DNA of 64,000 nt from Aldersonia sp036524855 (lineage in GTDB: Bacteria; Actinomycetota; Actinomycetes; Mycobacteriales; Mycobacteriaceae): positions 26,915-90,914 of the forward strand of contig DATDBL010000119.1 of NCBI GenBank assembly GCA_036524855.1. The letters are read 5' to 3'. The notes beneath the pieces are model-generated. The model worked only from the letters and a program-made list of their open reading frames with translations. It had not been told where the DNA came from and did not search any database. Positions 24,688-33,498 of this stretch are shown here, in pieces. The translations under genes and the position numbers were made by a program. Position 1 is the stretch's first letter; each line of letters starts with the position of its first letter.

Positions 24688-26112
24688 TCATCGACCGGCG
24701 GCGTCGGTGAGCGCGGCGTCGTGTCGGTGCGTGCGCGGGTCATCGTGGGGGAGTTCGTGTTCGAGGATCTCCATGTCGAAGTCGTTTTCGACCTCACCCT
24801 CGACCGGGGGCAGTACTTCGCCGGCGAACACGCGGCGGGCGCGGTCGACGTCGAGCTCGTGGTTCCATTTGGCGACGAACAGGGTGGCCACGGCGTTGCC
24901 GATGAAGTTGACCAGGGCGCGGCATTCGGACATGAACTTGTCGATGCCGAAGATGAGCATGATACCGGCGGCGGGGATGGTGCCCAGGGTGCTCAGGGTC
25001 GCGGTCAGCGCGATGAACCCGCCGCCGGCCACCCCCGCGGCACCCTTCGAGGTCAGCAGCATCACGGCGAGCAGGCCGAGCTGCTGGGGGATCGTCAGGT
25101 CGGTGTTGGTGGCCTGCGCGATGTAGAGCGCGGCCAGGGACAGGTAGATCGCGGCCCCGTCGAGGTTGAAGCTGTAGCCGGTCGGCACCACCAGCCCGAC
25201 GGTGGTCTTCTTGACCCCGGCGTACTCGAGCTTGCGCATCAACCCGGGCAGGGCCGGTTCGGCGGTGGAGGTGCCCAGGATCAGCAGCAGCTCTTCCTTG
25301 AAGAAGCCGAGCATGCGGAAGATGTTGAGCCGCAGGTAGATCATCACCGAGCCGAGGACCACGAACACGAAGAACGCGGAGGTGACATAGAAGAGCAGGA
25401 TCAGGCTGCCGAGGCTGGTCAGGGTCGAGACACCGTACTTGCCGATGGCGAAGGCCATCGCGCCGAACGCGCCGAGGGGGGCGAGTTTCATGATGAAGCT
25501 CAGCACCTTGAAGACCACCGCCGTGAGGCGTTCGACCGCGTCGCGGATCGGTGCGGCGATCTGGCCGACCGCGTTGATGGCGACACCGAAGATGACGGCG
25601 AGGAAGATGACCTGCAGGATGTCGCCCTCGACGAACGGGCCGAACACGCTGTCCGGGACCAGGTGGGTGATGAACTCCCACCACTGCTTCTCCGCACCGG
25701 TCTTGATCAGAGTCTCGGCGGAGTCGGTCGTCTCGAGCGCGGACGCGTCGGCGTTCACCCCATCCCCGAGGCGGAAGATGTTGATCGCCACCAGCCCGGT
25801 GAGCAGGGCGAGGATCGTGCCGACCTGGAAGTAGGTCAGCGCCTTGACTCCGGTCAGCCCGACCTTCCTCAGGTCCGAGACACTCGCGATGCCCCCGACG
25901 ATGGTCAAGAACACGATCGGGCAGATCAGCATCTTCATCGCGGTGATGAAGGTGGTACCGATCGGCTCCATCGCCTCACCGGTGTCGGGCCACAGCCAAC
26001 CGACCAGGATGCCGAGCACGATCGCGATCAGGACCCAGAAATACAGTTGCCGGTACCACGGCTTTTTCACCGTCGCCGGATGATAACTCGCTGCGCCGTT
26101 GGGGGTTTTCAT
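24688..26112 (-). CDS. dctA: C4-dicarboxylate/proton-or-sodium symporter DctA (DAACS family)
   Basis: A 474-aa membrane protein. KPWYRQLYFWVLIAIVLGILVG starts helix 1. The reentrant loop motif appears as GTSTAEPALPGLMRKLEYAG and the substrate-site helix as GYSFNLDGAAIYLSLAALYI, both close to DctA. ATG 26112 follows GAGGTGA. Imports malate, succinate, fumarate or similar; with the adjacent tartrate dehydrogenase, tartrate is a likely substrate. A charged cytoplasmic tail of ~60 residues follows the last helix. Confidence 0.9.
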   Translation of the reverse strand: MKTPNGAASYHPATVKKPWYRQLYFWVLIAIVLGILVGWLWPDTGEAMEPIGTTFITAMKMLICPIVFLTIVGGIASVSDLRKVGLTGVKALTYFQVGTILALLTGLVAINIFRLGDGVNADASALETTDSAETLIKTGAEKQWWEFITHLVPDSVFGPFVEGDILQVIFLAVIFGVAINAVGQIAAPIRDAVERLTAVVFKVLSFIMKLAPLGAFGAMAFAIGKYGVSTLTSLGSLILLFYVTSAFFVFVVLGSVMIYLRLNIFRMLGFFKEELLLILGTSTAEPALPGLMRKLEYAGVKKTTVGLVVPTGYSFNLDGAAIYLSLAALYIAQATNTDLTIPQQLGLLAVMLLTSKGAAGVAGGGFIALTATLSTLGTIPAAGIMLIFGIDKFMSECRALVNFIGNAVATLFVAKWNHELDVDRARRVFAGEVLPPVEGEVENDFDMEILEHELPHDDPRTHRHDAALTDAAGR

Positions 26113-26242
26113 GACATTCACCTCGGGTGAGAGTGGTCGGGTGCGAAGAATGGATGGCCGACAGTGACCGACCAATCGAGAGCTGGGGCCCGACCCGGCA
26201 GATCCTGCCGAGCCGGCCCAGGGCGAGCCCGGAGAACGGCGA

Positions 26243-27337
26243 TCAGGCCGGGGTGAGCGCGGTCTGCAACGCGGCCACGATCGCCTCGGTGACCTGGTCG
26301 GTGTTCGACGTGCCGCCGATGTCGCGAGTCAGCGCTCCGCCGGCGGTCGCGGCTTCGATCGCTGCCTCGACCCGGCGGGCCTCCTCGTGCAGGCCGAAGT
26401 GGTCCAGCATCAGTGCGGCGCTGGCGATCGCACCGATCGGGTTGCTGATGCCCTTGCCGGCGATGTCGGGGGCCGACCCGTGCACCGGCTCGAACATGCT
26501 CGGGAAGCGCCGCTCGGGGTTGAGGTTCGCACTCGCCGCGACACCGAGGCTGCCGGCCAGCGCGGACCCGAGGTCGGAGAGAATGTCGGCGTTGAGGTTG
26601 GAGGCGACGACGACCGACAGGTCCTCCGGGTGCAGGATGAACTTCGCGCTCATCGCGTCGACGAGGACGCTCTCGGTCGCGACGTCGGGGTAGTCGGCGG
26701 CGACTCGGGTGAACACCTCGTCCCACAGCACCATGCCGTACTGCTGGGCGTTGGACTTGGTGACGCTGGAGACCTTCTTCACCGTCCGGGTGCGGGCCAG
26801 GTCGAACGCGAAGCGCATGATCCGCTCGCAGCCCTTGTCGGTGAACAGGGCGGTCTGCAGAGCGACCTCGTTGCCCGGGCCGCGGCCACTGAGGTTGCGG
26901 CCACCGAATCCGGCGTACTCGCCCTCGCTGTTCTCCCGCACCACGATCCAGTCCAGCTCGGTGTCGTCGGCCTTACGCAGCGGCGAGGTCACACCCGGCA
27001 GGAACTTCACCGGGCGGATGTTGGCCCACTGGTCGAAGTTCTGGGTGATGTTCAGCCGCAAACCCCACAGGCTGACGTGGTCGGGCACGTTCTCCCAGCC
27101 GACCGCGCCGAAGTAGATCGCGTCGAAGGCCCGCAGCGTGTCGAGCCCGTCGGCGGGCATCATCAGCCCGGTCCGGTCGTAGTAGTCGCTGCCCCAGTCG
27201 AACTCTTCCCAGTCGAAGGCGAACCTGCCCGCGGACTGCGCGGCCAGCGTGTCGAGCACACGACGACCCGCCGCCACGACCTCCTTGCCCACACCGTCGG
27301 CCGGGATCGAAGCGATGGTGAATGTCTGCGCTGCCAT
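26243..27337 (-). CDS. Tartrate dehydrogenase/decarboxylase (isocitrate/isopropylmalate dehydrogenase family)
   Basis: A 364-aa NAD-dependent beta-decarboxylating dehydrogenase. FDAIYFGAVGWENVPDHVSLWGLRL and the NITQNFDQWANIRPVKFL region are those of tartrate dehydrogenases, distinct from LeuB; the family signature NLNADILSDLGSALAGSLG is intact. The enzyme oxidises tartrate and D-malate and can yield D-glycerate. Divergent LysR gene and downstream dctA and glycerate kinase support a tartrate or D-malate role. Confidence 0.88.
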   Translation of the reverse strand: MAAQTFTIASIPADGVGKEVVAAGRRVLDTLAAQSAGRFAFDWEEFDWGSDYYDRTGLMMPADGLDTLRAFDAIYFGAVGWENVPDHVSLWGLRLNITQNFDQWANIRPVKFLPGVTSPLRKADDTELDWIVVRENSEGEYAGFGGRNLSGRGPGNEVALQTALFTDKGCERIMRFAFDLARTRTVKKVSSVTKSNAQQYGMVLWDEVFTRVAADYPDVATESVLVDAMSAKFILHPEDLSVVVASNLNADILSDLGSALAGSLGVAASANLNPERRFPSMFEPVHGSAPDIAGKGISNPIGAIASAALMLDHFGLHEEARRVEAAIEAATAGGALTRDIGGTSNTDQVTEAIVAALQTALTPA

Positions 27338-27512
27338 GGTTGCTGCCTTTCGGGGATGTCGTACACGTCACAATCTGTGTGATTCCATTACCCCCTCACA
27401 CCCTGGGTGCCGTCCAAGACCGGAATTCGATTCGCTATATAGGTACCGCCTATTCGTGCAAGAATGCGCAGGTAGAACGCCCAGGAGACGACCGTCGAGA
27501 AAGGGCGGGCCC
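27338..27512. promoter_or_regulatory. Divergent tartrate operon/LysR promoter with two LysR-type boxes
   Basis: Two 15-bp dyads of the T-N11-A type: TCACA-5-TGTGA at 27368-27382 and ATAGG-5-CCTAT at 27439-27453. They are 71 bp apart centre to centre, between the divergent dehydrogenase and lysR genes. Confidence 0.6.
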
Positions 27513-28415
27513 ATGGATGCGCGACAACTCAGGTACTTTCTCGCCGTCGTCGACGAGGGCGGCATCAGCCGCGCCGCCGACACACTGTTGATCGCGCAGC
27601 CCTCGCTGTCGCAGGCGATCGCCACGCTCGAACGCGAACTCGGCGTCCCGCTGTTTCACCGCATCGGGCGGCGCCTGGTCCTCAGCGACGCCGGCCAGAC
27701 GCTAATCGGGCCGGCCCGGGTCGTGCTGCGCGACCTCGACAACGCCGCCGCGTCCGTGCACGCCCTCAAGCAGCTGCGCAGCGGCAGAGTCGACCTGATC
27801 ACCATGCCGTCGCCGGGCATCGAGCCCCTCACCACCATCCTGTCCGGATTCGCGCGTGCCTATCCCGCCGTCACCGTCAACGCCGCGGCGGCCTTCACTC
27901 CCGACGAGGTCCTTCGCGCCGTGCGATCCGGCGCCAGCGAAATCGGCATCCTCGGCGCCCCGACCCCGATCCAGGCCCCCGACCTCGACACCGTGGAACT
28001 CGAAAGCCAGCCTCTGATCCTCATCTGCGGCCCCACCGACCACCCGCTCCCCCCGGTCGTCGAACCCGCCGACTTCGAAGGACTACGCCTGATCGTGTCC
28101 CACCGCGGATCACTCATGCGCACCCTCGTCGACGACGTCCTCGCCAGCGGCGTCCCCGCCACCATCGCCGCCGAAGTCGCCCACCGCACGTCGATCATGC
28201 CCATGGTCCTCGGCGGCATCGGACACGCCGTCATGCCCTCGGCCTGGGCCCCCACCGCCCGCCAGGCTGGCGCCACCATCCACCGCATCGTCCCCGCATG
28301 CTACCTTCACGTCACCGCCGTCAGCCGACACGACGACCTCACCCCACCCGCACGCACATTCATGCGCGAAACGCGCCGCTACGCAACACAATCAACCCAA
28401 TCAGCCACACCCTGA
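27513..28415 (+). CDS. LysR-family regulator of the tartrate module
   Basis: A 300-aa LysR protein with N-terminal winged HTH (MDARQLRYFLAVVDEGGISRAADTLLIAQPSLSQAIATLERELG) and a periplasmic-binding-like effector domain. ATG 27513 is preceded by AAAGGGCGG. It is divergent from the tartrate dehydrogenase operon, the classical arrangement for a LysR activator of its neighbour; effector probably tartrate or a related C4 acid (inference). Confidence 0.88.
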   Translation: MDARQLRYFLAVVDEGGISRAADTLLIAQPSLSQAIATLERELGVPLFHRIGRRLVLSDAGQTLIGPARVVLRDLDNAAASVHALKQLRSGRVDLITMPSPGIEPLTTILSGFARAYPAVTVNAAAAFTPDEVLRAVRSGASEIGILGAPTPIQAPDLDTVELESQPLILICGPTDHPLPPVVEPADFEGLRLIVSHRGSLMRTLVDDVLASGVPATIAAEVAHRTSIMPMVLGGIGHAVMPSAWAPTARQAGATIHRIVPACYLHVTAVSRHDDLTPPARTFMRETRRYATQSTQSATP

Positions 28416-28435
28416 GCCGGCAGCCACGCGGGTGG

Positions 28436-29878
28436 TCACAGCGCGCGTCGCAGGACGGCGAAAATGGTTGCGGCGACGTCGTTCGCCTGCGTTTCGGGTA
28501 GTTGAGCGTAGCCACACACGAGACCTCGTGGCGCGGCCGGTGTGCGCCGGTACGCGGCCAGGCTGGGCGCGACGAGGCCCTCGTCGCGCAGGTCGCGGGC
28601 GACTGCCTCGTCGTCGATGTGGTCGGGCAGCTCGAGGACGACGTGCAGTCCCGCCTCGACGCCCACGACCCGCGCGCCCGGGGTGCGCAGATCCGCCAGT
28701 TCGCCGTGGAGCGCCTCGACGAACGCGGCCCTGCGTGCCCGGTACGTGCGGGCCGTCCGGGCGAGGTGGCGTGACATCGCCCCCGACTCGAGGAAGTGCG
28801 CCAGTGCGGCGGCGCTCACCGCTGCGGCGTTCTCGTTGGTGGCTCGCAGCGTAGCGTCGAGACCGGCCCGAAGGGCGGGCGGGGCGAGCAGCCACGCCAA
28901 TCGAAGGGACGGCGTGAGGACCTTCGACGCGGTGCCGATGTGCAGAACATGGTCGCGACCGCCGTGCAGGGCGCGCAGCGGTGGCAGCGACGTCACGTCG
29001 TAGCGGAACTCGCTGTCGTAATCGTCCTCGATGATCAATCCACCAGTGTCGTGTGCCCAGGCCAGCAGCTGGGCGCGCCGCGCGACCGGCATACGCGCGC
29101 CGAGCGGGTATTGATGGGCGGGAGTGCAATACACCGCTGCATCCCGTTCGGTGAGGGCCATCGGATCGAGTCCGTTGGCATCCACGGCAACCGGGCGGAC
29201 GACGACCCCGGACGATTCCAGCGCCGCGGCGGCGCGAAAGAAGCCGGGGTCCTCGAAGGCGATCACCCTCCCGCGCAGCCCGGCTGCGCCGGCCACGGTG
29301 CGCAGTACCGCCGACACGCTGGCGAAGATCACGACGTCGTCGGGGTGGGTGGCGATTCCACGGCTTCGGCGAAGGTGAGCAGCGAGGGCGCTGCGCAGTC
29401 CGGGATGCGCGTCGATACCCGCGTAGCCCCCGTCGATGCCGGCGACGGCAGCGGCGCGCCAGGACCGACGCCAGTCTCGAACAGAGACCAGACGTGAATC
29501 CGGATGCCCGGGCGAGAGGTCCCACCGGATCGTCGGGTGATCGTGCGGCGTGGTCCGCGCGGACGGGCCGGGATCCGGAGTGGACCGGTCCGGATGGGCG
29601 ATCGCCGCGGCCGCGGCGCCGAGTGCCACTCGGGTGCCGGACCCGGCCTGCCCGACCGCGAAGCCGGCCGAGGTGAGTTCGTCGTAGGCCCCGATCACCG
29701 ACGATCGTGACACGCCGAGGTCTGCGGCGAGAACGCGGGACGAGGGCAGCAGGTCACCGTCGCGGAGCGCGCCGCGGCGGATCTCGTCGACGATTGCCTC
29801 GGCGATGCGATGGCGAAGCGGCGCCCCCGGCGGCGGCAGCCGCACGGCGAGCGGCACGTCGGGCGCGAATCGCGGCAT
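28436..29878 (-). CDS. MocR/PdxR-type regulator (GntR HTH fused to aminotransferase fold)
   Basis: A 480-aa protein. Residues ~20-85 are a GntR winged helix (LRHRIAEAIVDEIRRGALRDGDLLPSSRVLAADLGVSRSSVIGAYDEL). The remainder is a fold-I aminotransferase domain with the PLP lysine in IGTASKVLTPSLRLAW and IIEDDYDSEFRY. PdxR proteins sense PLP. The divergent PPOX-fold gene is the expected target. Convergent with lysR, 20 bp apart. Confidence 0.87.
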   Translation of the reverse strand: MPRFAPDVPLAVRLPPPGAPLRHRIAEAIVDEIRRGALRDGDLLPSSRVLAADLGVSRSSVIGAYDELTSAGFAVGQAGSGTRVALGAAAAAIAHPDRSTPDPGPSARTTPHDHPTIRWDLSPGHPDSRLVSVRDWRRSWRAAAVAGIDGGYAGIDAHPGLRSALAAHLRRSRGIATHPDDVVIFASVSAVLRTVAGAAGLRGRVIAFEDPGFFRAAAALESSGVVVRPVAVDANGLDPMALTERDAAVYCTPAHQYPLGARMPVARRAQLLAWAHDTGGLIIEDDYDSEFRYDVTSLPPLRALHGGRDHVLHIGTASKVLTPSLRLAWLLAPPALRAGLDATLRATNENAAAVSAAALAHFLESGAMSRHLARTARTYRARRAAFVEALHGELADLRTPGARVVGVEAGLHVVLELPDHIDDEAVARDLRDEGLVAPSLAAYRRTPAAPRGLVCGYAQLPETQANDVAATIFAVLRRAL

Positions 29879-29956
29879 CCGACCACAATACTGGTATGCC
29901 GATGTCTGCGGTTAGCGGCTCTTCCTGAGAAACCAGTTCTCCGTCATGATCGGAGC
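29879..29956. promoter_or_regulatory. Divergent promoter between the MocR-type regulator and PPOX gene
   Basis: Inverted half-sites ACTGGT (29890-29895) and ACCAGT (29932-29937), 36 bp apart, lie symmetrically in the 78-bp gap. They are candidate operator halves for the MocR-type regulator. Confidence 0.4.
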
Positions 29957-30697
29957 ATGGACAAGATCGGCCGGCATGCGGAGCGTGCGCGAACCGAGCA
30001 GAACGACCTGTATGCAGTGCTGGACGCGTGCGCGGTGGGGACGCTGTCGACAGTTGTGGACGGAATGCCCTGGGTCGTCCCGATGCTGTATGCCCGGGAC
30101 GGCGAGCGCATTCTGCTGCACGGATCGACCGGAGCGGGCGCGCTGCGCCATGTCGCTGCCGGTGCCCCTGCCGCACTGTGCGTGTGCATCGTCGACGGAA
30201 TCGTCGTGGCGGACACCCTGTTCGATTCCTCGGCGAATTATCGATCTGCGGTCGTGCGCGGTCGCCTGACCGCACTGAACCCCGACGACGCGGCAGATCC
30301 CCTGACCACGCTCTCGGACGCGATCCTGCCCGGGCGCAGCGCCGAGGTGCGCGAGCATCGGCGCAAGGAACTCGCCGCAACCATGGCGCTGGCCCTGCCG
30401 ATCGAGGCGGGGCAGTGGACCGTGAAGGTGCGCGACGCGCCGCCGGGCGAGGTGGCGGAATCGGTGTCTACGACCTGGGCCGGCGTCATTCCGCTGCGCA
30501 CGGTGGCCGCCGACCCGATCCCCGCGCCCTGGGTCGACCAGACCGCGCCGCTGCCCGGATCGGTGGTGAAATTCATTGGCGGACGGGATGGTCGCGATGC
30601 ACCTGCTACGGCGCGCGCTGGCTTGGCCAGGCGCGCCGCACGCAGTGATCAGTTAGCGATCACTTCAGATCGAACCGATCGTTGTTCATCACCTTGA
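29957..30697 (+). CDS. Pyridoxamine 5'-phosphate oxidase-fold flavoprotein
   Basis: A 246-aa split-barrel FMN/F420-type protein. VGTLSTVVDGMPWVVPMLYARDGERILLHGSTGAGALRHV is the flavin-binding half-barrel; VVADTLFDSSANYRSAVVRGR the second strand set. ATG 29957 follows CGGAG. Divergent from the MocR-type regulator, a common pairing. The last ~38 bp overlap the end of convergent katG; the C-terminal tail (from about residue 215) is Arg-rich and may be a run-on after loss of the original stop. Confidence 0.8.
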   Translation: MDKIGRHAERARTEQNDLYAVLDACAVGTLSTVVDGMPWVVPMLYARDGERILLHGSTGAGALRHVAAGAPAALCVCIVDGIVVADTLFDSSANYRSAVVRGRLTALNPDDAADPLTTLSDAILPGRSAEVREHRRKELAATMALALPIEAGQWTVKVRDAPPGEVAESVSTTWAGVIPLRTVAADPIPAPWVDQTAPLPGSVVKFIGGRDGRDAPATARAGLARRAARSDQLAITSDRTDRCSSP

Positions 30698-32900
30698 CCC
30701 ACGCCTTGACGAAGTCCTGCACGAATCTGTCCTTGGCGTCGTCCTGCGCATACACCTCCGCCAGCGCCCGCAGCTGCGAATGCGACCCGAACACGAGGTC
30801 GTTGGCGGTGGCCGTCCACGTGGGCTGGCCCGAAGACCGGTCGACGCCCTGGTAGATGTTTTCCGTGGATTCCGAGGCCTTCCACTCGGTCCGCATGTCG
30901 AGCAGGTTGACGAAGAAGTCGTTCGTCAACGTCCCCGGCCGGTCGGTGAACACGCCGTGCTTGTTGCCGCCGTGGTTGGCGCCCAACGCTCGCAGACCGC
31001 CGATCAGCACGGTCAGCTCGGGTGCGGTCAGGTCCAGCATGTAGGCCCGCTCGAGCAGCAGCTGCTCCAGCCGGGTCTTCTCGCCCGCCCGGACATAGTT
31101 GCGGAACCCGTCGGCCTGCGGTTCGAGCACCGCGAACGACTCCACGTCGGTGTTCTGTTGCGAGGCATCGGTGCGCCCCGGCGCGAACGGCACCGTGACG
31201 TCGATCCCGGCATCCTTGGCCGCCTTCTCGACGGCCGCGGATCCAGCGAGCACGATCAGATCGGCCAGCGACACCTTCTTCCCGCCGGAGGCGGAGCTGT
31301 TGAAGTCCTGCCGGACCTGCTCGAGTACCGGCAGCACCTTGGCCAATTCGGCGGGCTCGTTGCTCGCCCAGTTTTTCTGCGGCTCGAGCCGAACCCGCGC
31401 ACCGTTGGCGCCGCCGCGCTTGTCGGTGCTGCGGAAGCTGGCTGCCGAGGACCACGCGGTGTTGACCAGCTGAGCCACAGACAGGCCCGACTCCCGCACC
31501 TTGTTCTTCAGGGCGGCGACGTCCTGCTCGTCGACCAGCTCGTGATCGACGGACGGAACCGGGTCCTGCCACAGCTGCGGCTCGGGTACCCACGGTCCGA
31601 GGTAGCGGGTGCTCGGTCCCATGTCGCGGTGCAGCAGCTTGTACCAGGCCTTCGCGAACGCCTCCGCCAGCTCGTCCGGGTGATCGAGCCAGCGGCGCGT
31701 GATGTCGGAGTAGATGGGACTTTCGCGCATCGAGACGTCGGTGACCAACATCGTCGGGGCGCGCCCCGGGCCGCCGAACGGGTCGGGGATCGTGCCTGCA
31801 CCGGCCCCGTCCTTCGCCGTGTACTGCCAGGCGCCGGCGGGACTCTTGGTCAACGCCCACTCGTAGCCGTACAGCGTCTCCAGGAAGCTGTTGTCCCACT
31901 TGGTCGGCGTGGGCGTCCAGACGACCTCGAGGCCGCTGGTGATCGTGTCGTTGCCGACGCCGGAGCCGTAGGCGCTCTTCCACCCCAATCCCTGCTGCTC
32001 GATCGGGGCGGCCTCCGGCTCGGCCCCGACGAGGTCGCCGTCACCGGCACCATGGGTCTTGCCGAAGCTGTGACCGCCGACGATCAGCGCGGCGGTCTCC
32101 TCGTCGTTCATCGCCATCCGGCCGAACGTTTCGCGGATGTCGTGCGCCGCGGCGATCGGATCCGGTTTGCCCTCGGGACCCTCGGGATTCACATAGATCA
32201 GACCCATGGTGGTTGCGCCGAACGGTCTGGCCAGGTCGCGCTCGCCGCTGTAGCGCGTGTCGGTGCCCAGCCACTGGTCCTCCAGTCCCCAGAACACCTC
32301 CTCGGGCTCCCAGATGTCCTCGCGCCCGAAGCCGAACCCGAAGGTCTTGAAGCCCATCGACTCCAGCGCGGCATTGCCGGCGAACACCAGCAGGTCCGCC
32401 CAGGAGATCTTGTTGCCGTACTTCTGCTTGATCGGCCACAGCAGCCGGCGGGACTTGTCCAGGCTCGCGTTGTCCGGCCAGCTGTTGAGCGGGGCGAAGC
32501 GCTGGGCGCCCTGACCGCCACCGCCCCGGCCGTCGGCGATGCGATACGTGCCTGCGGCATGCCAGCTCATCCGGATGAACAGTCCGCCGTAGTGACCGTA
32601 GTCGGCGGGCCACCAGTCCTGCGAGGTCGTCATCAGGTCGAAGAGGTCGCGCTTGAGCGCCTCGACGTCGAGCTTCTCGAACTCTTCGGCATAGTCGAAG
32701 TCCGCACCGAGCGGGTTGGACTGCGACGAATGGGCGTGCAGCACAGAGAGATCGATCTGCTCCGGCCACCAATCCTGATTCTTCAGTGGCGCGTGGGCTT
32801 TCGGCTTCGGCGACGGGATTGCCGGGTTTTCGCTTTCGCTCCCGCTGCGGGTCGGCTCCTCAGGGGCGGGCGGGCGGCTGTCGGATGTCACAGCGATCAT
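30660..32900 (-). CDS. katG: Catalase-peroxidase KatG
   Basis: A 746-aa haem enzyme that dismutates and reduces peroxide; in mycobacteria it activates isoniazid. Distal site RMSWHAAGTYR, proximal VGGHSFGKTHGAG, and all three residues of the Met-Tyr-Trp adduct are present (W113, Y236, M262, equivalent to 107/229/255 in M. tuberculosis). Both the N- and C-terminal peroxidase-like domains are full length. It lies 33 bp downstream of furA and is probably in the same transcript, repressed by FurA. Confidence 0.95.
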   Translation of the reverse strand: MIAVTSDSRPPAPEEPTRSGSESENPAIPSPKPKAHAPLKNQDWWPEQIDLSVLHAHSSQSNPLGADFDYAEEFEKLDVEALKRDLFDLMTTSQDWWPADYGHYGGLFIRMSWHAAGTYRIADGRGGGGQGAQRFAPLNSWPDNASLDKSRRLLWPIKQKYGNKISWADLLVFAGNAALESMGFKTFGFGFGREDIWEPEEVFWGLEDQWLGTDTRYSGERDLARPFGATTMGLIYVNPEGPEGKPDPIAAAHDIRETFGRMAMNDEETAALIVGGHSFGKTHGAGDGDLVGAEPEAAPIEQQGLGWKSAYGSGVGNDTITSGLEVVWTPTPTKWDNSFLETLYGYEWALTKSPAGAWQYTAKDGAGAGTIPDPFGGPGRAPTMLVTDVSMRESPIYSDITRRWLDHPDELAEAFAKAWYKLLHRDMGPSTRYLGPWVPEPQLWQDPVPSVDHELVDEQDVAALKNKVRESGLSVAQLVNTAWSSAASFRSTDKRGGANGARVRLEPQKNWASNEPAELAKVLPVLEQVRQDFNSSASGGKKVSLADLIVLAGSAAVEKAAKDAGIDVTVPFAPGRTDASQQNTDVESFAVLEPQADGFRNYVRAGEKTRLEQLLLERAYMLDLTAPELTVLIGGLRALGANHGGNKHGVFTDRPGTLTNDFFVNLLDMRTEWKASESTENIYQGVDRSSGQPTWTATANDLVFGSHSQLRALAEVYAQDDAKDRFVQDFVKAWVKVMNNDRFDLK

Positions 32901-32933
32901 TCCTTCCGTGAGTGCGGTTGAATCGGGCTGTGA

Positions 32934-33404
32934 TCACGGCTGTGATCGCGCAGCTTCTCTGCCGAGCGGCCGCTCCGCAGGCTCCGCTTTGGCCGAACAT
33001 TTGGGGCACAGGCCCCAATAGATCACCTCGGCCTCGTCCAACACGTAACCGTTGTGGTCGGACGGTGTGAGGCACGGAGCATCGCCGACGGCACAGTCGA
33101 CGTCTGCGATGACCCCGCAGGACCGGCAGACGACATGGTGATGGTTGTCCCCCACCCGTGACTCGTAGCGAGCGACCAAGCCGGACGGCTGAATTCGCCG
33201 CACCAGTCGCGCAGCGGTCAGCGCGTGCAGCACGTCGTAAACGGCCTGGCGGGACACCTCGGGCAACCCCACCCGCACCGCGCCGAAGATCGTTTCCGTG
33301 TCCGCATGCGGATGTGCCGCCACGGCCTCCAGGACCGCGATCCGTGGACGGGTCACACGCAGATCGGCAAGGCGCAGCTGCTCCGCGTAGTGCGAAGTGG
33401 TCAC
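32934..33404 (-). CDS. furA: FurA, Fur-family repressor of katG
   Basis: A 156-aa Fur protein very close to mycobacterial FurA: HYAEQLRLADLRVTRPRIAVLEAV, ADTETIFGAVR, VSRQAVYDVLHAL, VGDNHHHVVCRSCG (metal site and Cys-x2-Cys) and GLCPKCS (second Cys pair). GTG 33404 is chosen because it lies where transcription should begin from the promoter at 33411-33440, giving a leaderless mRNA as in mycobacteria; GTG 33410 in the same frame is the alternative. Redox-responsive repressor of furA-katG. Confidence 0.93.
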   Translation of the reverse strand: MTTSHYAEQLRLADLRVTRPRIAVLEAVAAHPHADTETIFGAVRVGLPEVSRQAVYDVLHALTAARLVRRIQPSGLVARYESRVGDNHHHVVCRSCGVIADVDCAVGDAPCLTPSDHNGYVLDEAEVIYWGLCPKCSAKAEPAERPLGREAARSQP

Positions 33405-33410
33405 GATCAC

Positions 33411-33440
33411 ACTATGCCCCCATTTTCTGGACTCGGTCAA
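33411..33440 (-). promoter_or_regulatory. furA promoter and FurA box
   Basis: On the minus strand, TTGACC (33440-33435) and CATAGT (33416-33411) are separated by 18 bases containing CCAGAAAA. This arrangement matches the published mycobacterial pfurA element, where the CCAGAAAA region is bound by FurA. The -10 ends 6 bases before GTG 33404. Confidence 0.75.
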
Positions 33441-33498
33441 GAGTTATTGATCACCAAATTGTCTGCCGGGCTCGGTCACAGAACGACTGTCGAGCGAC

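Noticed and set aside
23662..26130. 822-aa open frame opposite glycerate kinase and dctA
   Set aside because: Low-complexity Gly/Asp/Gln-rich product spanning two convincing genes on the other strand.
30580..30697. Separate small gene at the end of the PPOX gene
   Set aside because: Arg-rich tail is continuous with the PPOX frame and overlaps the katG end; no start or ribosome site.
30780..32921. 713-aa open frame opposite katG
   Set aside because: KatG is unambiguous; the antisense product lacks any family signature.
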